Assembly (NCBI GenBank): GCA_014061035.1
Contig: JACGMN010000011.1
Span: 1 to 6,992 of the forward strand
Direction: 5' to 3'
Length of the DNA: 6,992 bases
Source of the DNA: Candidatus Methanophagales archaeon
GTDB taxonomy: Archaea > Halobacteriota > Syntropharchaeia > Alkanophagales > Methanospirareceae
Numbering within the stretch: the first letter of the stretch is position 1; the number at the start of each line of letters is the position of its first letter. Shown here piece by piece: positions 5,901 to 6,992 of this stretch. The notes beneath the pieces were generated by a model that was given only the letters and a program-made list of their open reading frames with translations, was not told where the DNA came from and did no database searches. Made by a program: the position numbers and the translations under genes.

Positions 5901-6131
5901 TTACCACGCAGGGTTCAAGAGCGATGACAACGAGTTCAAGCCCAGATTTCTCAGAAATGCATTCAATATACGCCGATTACTGTTGTAACTCTTCCTCTTC
6001 TCTTTAAATGCTCGCAACCTCATTCTTGTCCATCCGTCGAGATCCTTGTATAGCCAATTGACGTTTGCTATCTTGAAATAGTTCCCCCAAAAACTTTTAA
6101 GAAAAGTTTTACAAGAAAAGCAGAAAATAAA
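5901..6131 (-). pseudogene. Fragment of group II intron reverse transcriptase/maturase
   Basis: An open stretch of 76 codons between a stop at 6132-6134 and TAA at 5901-5903, with no usable start. It reads FWGNYFKIANVNWLYKDLDG, then WTRMRLRAFKEKR and RRILNAFLRNLGL. This matches the maturase (GIIM, domain X) pattern of intron-encoded proteins, in which NYF-hA-hhxLh-xLDxWhRRRLR is followed by a basic stretch and an LG segment. The polymerase core with its YxDD motif is missing, since the sequence stops at the repeat boundary at 6122. After the stop the frame continues as SHSLQWGNSEAF, resembling the usual aromatic end of such proteins, so the TAA may be a degenerative mutation. Domain V lies 65 bases downstream, as expected. 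Confidence 0.8.
6090..6110. repeat. Perfect 9-bp hairpin AAAACTTTT-AAG-AAAAGTTTT
   Basis: A perfect 9-bp inverted repeat with a three-base loop inside the maturase fragment. Arms and loop resemble the hairpin at 5841-5861 (shared AAACTTT/AAAGTTT arms), so the two may belong to one palindrome family. Confidence 0.65.
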
Positions 6132-6250
6132 TTAGGGACGCAGATTAACGCTTGCCTGCGCGTCCCGCGCGCAAGCAGGCAGATGATAAGGATCAACACG
6201 GTTAGACTAAAATAAATCTGCGTAAATCCATGTAAATCTGCGTCCTAAAT
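6123..6250 (+). mobile_element. MITE-like element with inverted ends (includes repeat copy B)
   Basis: The left end ATTAGGGACGCAGATT (6131-6146) is matched in inverse orientation by AATCTGCGTCCTAAAT (6235-6250), sharing an 11-bp GGACGCAGATT core. Inside are a GC-rich foldback at 6151-6182 (GCCTGC/GCAGGC and GCGCG/CGCGC arms) and three decamers near the right end. No coding sequence is visible. Bases 6123-6153 form copy B of the direct repeat at 5715-5745. Structure suggests a non-autonomous element or a dispersed palindromic repeat; no target duplication is evident. Confidence 0.6.
6214..6243 (+). repeat. Three tandem decamers
   Basis: AAATCTGCGT, AAATCCATGT, AAATCTGCGT lie end to end. The period of ten matches one DNA helical turn. 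The outer two copies are identical and the middle one has three changes. The last unit forms part of the right inverted end of the 6131-6250 element. Confidence 0.8.
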
Positions 6251-6251
6251 A

Positions 6252-6274
6252 GGTAGATGTTATACTTTATATAC
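6252..6274 (+). promoter_or_regulatory. Promoter-like module duplicated from (or shared with) hemD
   Basis: This has the same order as the hemD promoter: GGTAGA, one variable base, then the identical 16-mer GTTATACTTTATATAC, 22 of 23 bases in all. The 11-mer CACGGTTAGAC also lies upstream (6197-6207), with the decamer repeats between the two. The TATA box points rightward, giving a predicted start near 6294. The nearest ATG, 6299, opens only a six-codon frame. Confidence 0.6.
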
Positions 6275-6293
6275 AACGAGAAAAAGAATAAAA

Positions 6294-6383
6294 TTAAGAT
6301 GGTTTCAGTACACCATTAGCTACTTTATTCCAAAATAATCATGATTTCTTGTGTTAATCTTGTGAAATCTTGTGGTTTTTTTT
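6294..6383 (+). ncRNA. Candidate small transcript, weakly supported
   Basis: The stretch is bounded by the predicted start site of the 6252-6274 promoter and a run of eight T (6376-6383), a common archaeal terminator signal. It could fold weakly: ATGGT/ACCAT at 6299-6303 and 6312-6316, and GATTTC/GAAATC at 6343-6348 and 6364-6369. The only reading frame from ATG 6299 has six codons. Nothing matches a known RNA family that I recognise. It may equally be the leader of a lost gene. Confidence 0.2.
6347..6374 (+). repeat. Three spaced TCTTGTG repeats before a T8 run
   Basis: TCTTGTG occurs at 6347, 6358 and 6368, spaced by 11 and 10 bases, immediately before the T run at 6376-6383. The pattern (AATCTtGTG every 10-11 bases) recalls the AAATCTGCGT decamers 130 bases upstream and may be a diverged relative. 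Confidence 0.6.
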
Positions 6384-6738
6384 ATGTAGCTATACAAATA
6401 CCACGCTTCTTATGGGTATTGCATCCATAAACCACGTACTTGGGCGGGCAGTGGATTTACAAGACGAGTAATACAAAACAGAGAAACTTTGACCATGCTT
6501 CGTTAGATAAGCGCAGCCAATACTTTTATGAGGTTTTTGAGGTTATACATACTGCTGATGAGTTACACATAAATAATGGCGAAGCCTGGTATTGCGGAGA
6601 GCCTCCATCTTTTACGAATAGAAGAGTCTTCTGGAAGTCAGATGCTATCGATACGGGCTAACAGCACAGGAGGGATCTAACCCTCTGGCTGATCAGGCTA
6701 CGAGGCACAGCCCTAATAACCTATCCACCTCTGAATGA
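6384..6738 (+). other. Stretch without a recognisable gene; possible decayed coding remnants
   Basis: About 355 bases with only short frames. A TTG-started frame at 6440-6661 (73 codons, containing EVFEVIHTADELHINNGEAW) continues in frame after its TAA to a second stop at 6866-6868, inside the next element. Other frames hold short plausible peptides: MGIASINHVLGRAVDLQDE ending near 6470 and MAKPGIAESLHLL at 6576-6680. That pattern suits an old gene broken by frameshifts, but I recognise no family and none has a ribosome-binding site. It may be non-coding. Confidence 0.3.
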
Positions 6739-6920
6739 AGAGGCTGTCCCACAATTCAAAATCCCAACAAAAGAAGCCCAAATACCACTACACGACTTTT
6801 GTTTGCGAATTGCTGTGTTTTGGTATACGAACCCGGGAGCTGCCGAAAACAGCGACCAGCGCCTATAACTCATGAATTTCTTCAGCCGCTGTTTGATTAT
6901 GGAATTATGGGACAGCCTCT
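6739..6920. mobile_element. 182-bp MITE with 19-bp terminal inverted repeats
   Basis: The left end AGAGGCTGTCCCACAATTC (6739-6757) matches the inverse of the right end (6902-6920) at 18 of 19 positions. The 144-base interior has no long open frame on either strand, so this is a non-autonomous element mobilised, if at all, by a transposase coded elsewhere. Flanks (ATGA on the left, GCAG on the right) show no clear target duplication. The parent IS family cannot be named from the ends alone. Confidence 0.82.
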
Positions 6921-6941
6921 GCAGTTCGAGCGTAGTGACTT

Positions 6942-6992
6942 ATGGATTGTATGCTAATAAAAAAGCTTACAGGTATTTCTGGAAATAAAGCT
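6942..6992 (+). CDS. Possible gene start running off the right edge, unrecognised
   Basis: Seventeen open codons from ATG 6942 to the window end (MDCMLIKKLTGISGNKA), with a second in-frame ATG at 6951. A TAG-TGA pair just upstream closes the frame to the left. No ribosome-binding site or TATA box is clear, and too little is visible to identify a product. Confidence 0.2.
   Translation, partial: MDCMLIKKLTGISGNKA

Larger units (their letters stand above)
5763..6122 (-). mobile_element. Group II intron remnant, 5'-truncated
   Basis: In - strand order it contains a fragment of the intron-encoded reverse transcriptase/maturase, then domain V, then domain VI and a 3' end of the usual form (CTAC, intron ending in AC). 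Domains I to III, the reverse-transcriptase core and the 5' splice site are absent. Sequence resembling the intron stops at about 6122, exactly where repeat copy B begins, so the truncation point coincides with a repeat boundary. It cannot splice or move by itself. Confidence 0.85.

Noticed and set aside
6214..6374. CRISPR-like short repeats
   Set aside because: Units are 7-10 bases in direct tandem or 10-11 base period, with no unique spacers of 30-40 bases and no cas genes.
6440..6661. 73-codon frame as a genuine gene
   Set aside because: TTG start without a ribosome-binding site, no recognisable domain, and equally plausible peptides in the other frames; kept only as part of a possible decayed stretch.

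Overview
The window reads as part of an archaeal chromosome, probably from a euryarchaeote of the methanogen, ANME or Archaeoglobus type. Evidence: a two-unit fused tRNA-splicing endonuclease (a form known from euryarchaea); AT-rich TATA-box promoters about 26 bases ahead of likely start sites, giving short-leadered or leaderless genes; and HMG-CoA reductase, which supplies mevalonate for isoprenoid lipids. The lineage is an inference, and no rRNA or tRNA gene is present to fix it.

Left part (21-3536, + strand): three co-directional genes likely form one transcription unit. They are an SAMHD1-like HD phosphohydrolase, a class II (bacterial-type) HMG-CoA reductase (hmgA) 9 bases downstream, and porphobilinogen synthase (hemB) 60 bases further. 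Eight imperfect 7-bp tandem units fill the hmgA-hemB gap, and the last unit supplies the hemB ribosome-binding site.

Middle part (3516-5694, - strand): uroporphyrinogen-III synthase (hemD) converges on hemB with a 21-base overlap of the 3' ends, so two steps of tetrapyrrole synthesis lie tail to tail. Upstream of hemD is endA, whose degenerate half carries a Ser/Glu insert coded by a hexanucleotide repeat. A possible 56-residue small gene precedes endA.

Right part (5700-6992): about 1.3 kb has no convincing intact gene and looks like a mobile-element graveyard. It holds a 5'-truncated group II intron on the - strand (maturase-domain fragment, then domains V and VI), bounded by two copies of a 31-base repeat. 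One copy begins a ~120-bp element with inverted ends and decamer repeats. Next come a promoter nearly identical to that of hemD, a possible small transcript ending at a T8 run, a stretch of broken reading frames, and a clear 182-bp MITE with 19-bp inverted ends. A short open frame runs off the right edge.

I did not find a convincing new defence or biosynthetic system. The most notable items are the intron remnant set in a repeat, the duplicated promoter module, the 7-bp ribosome-binding-like array beside a shortened HMG-CoA reductase, and the repeat-encoded loop in EndA.
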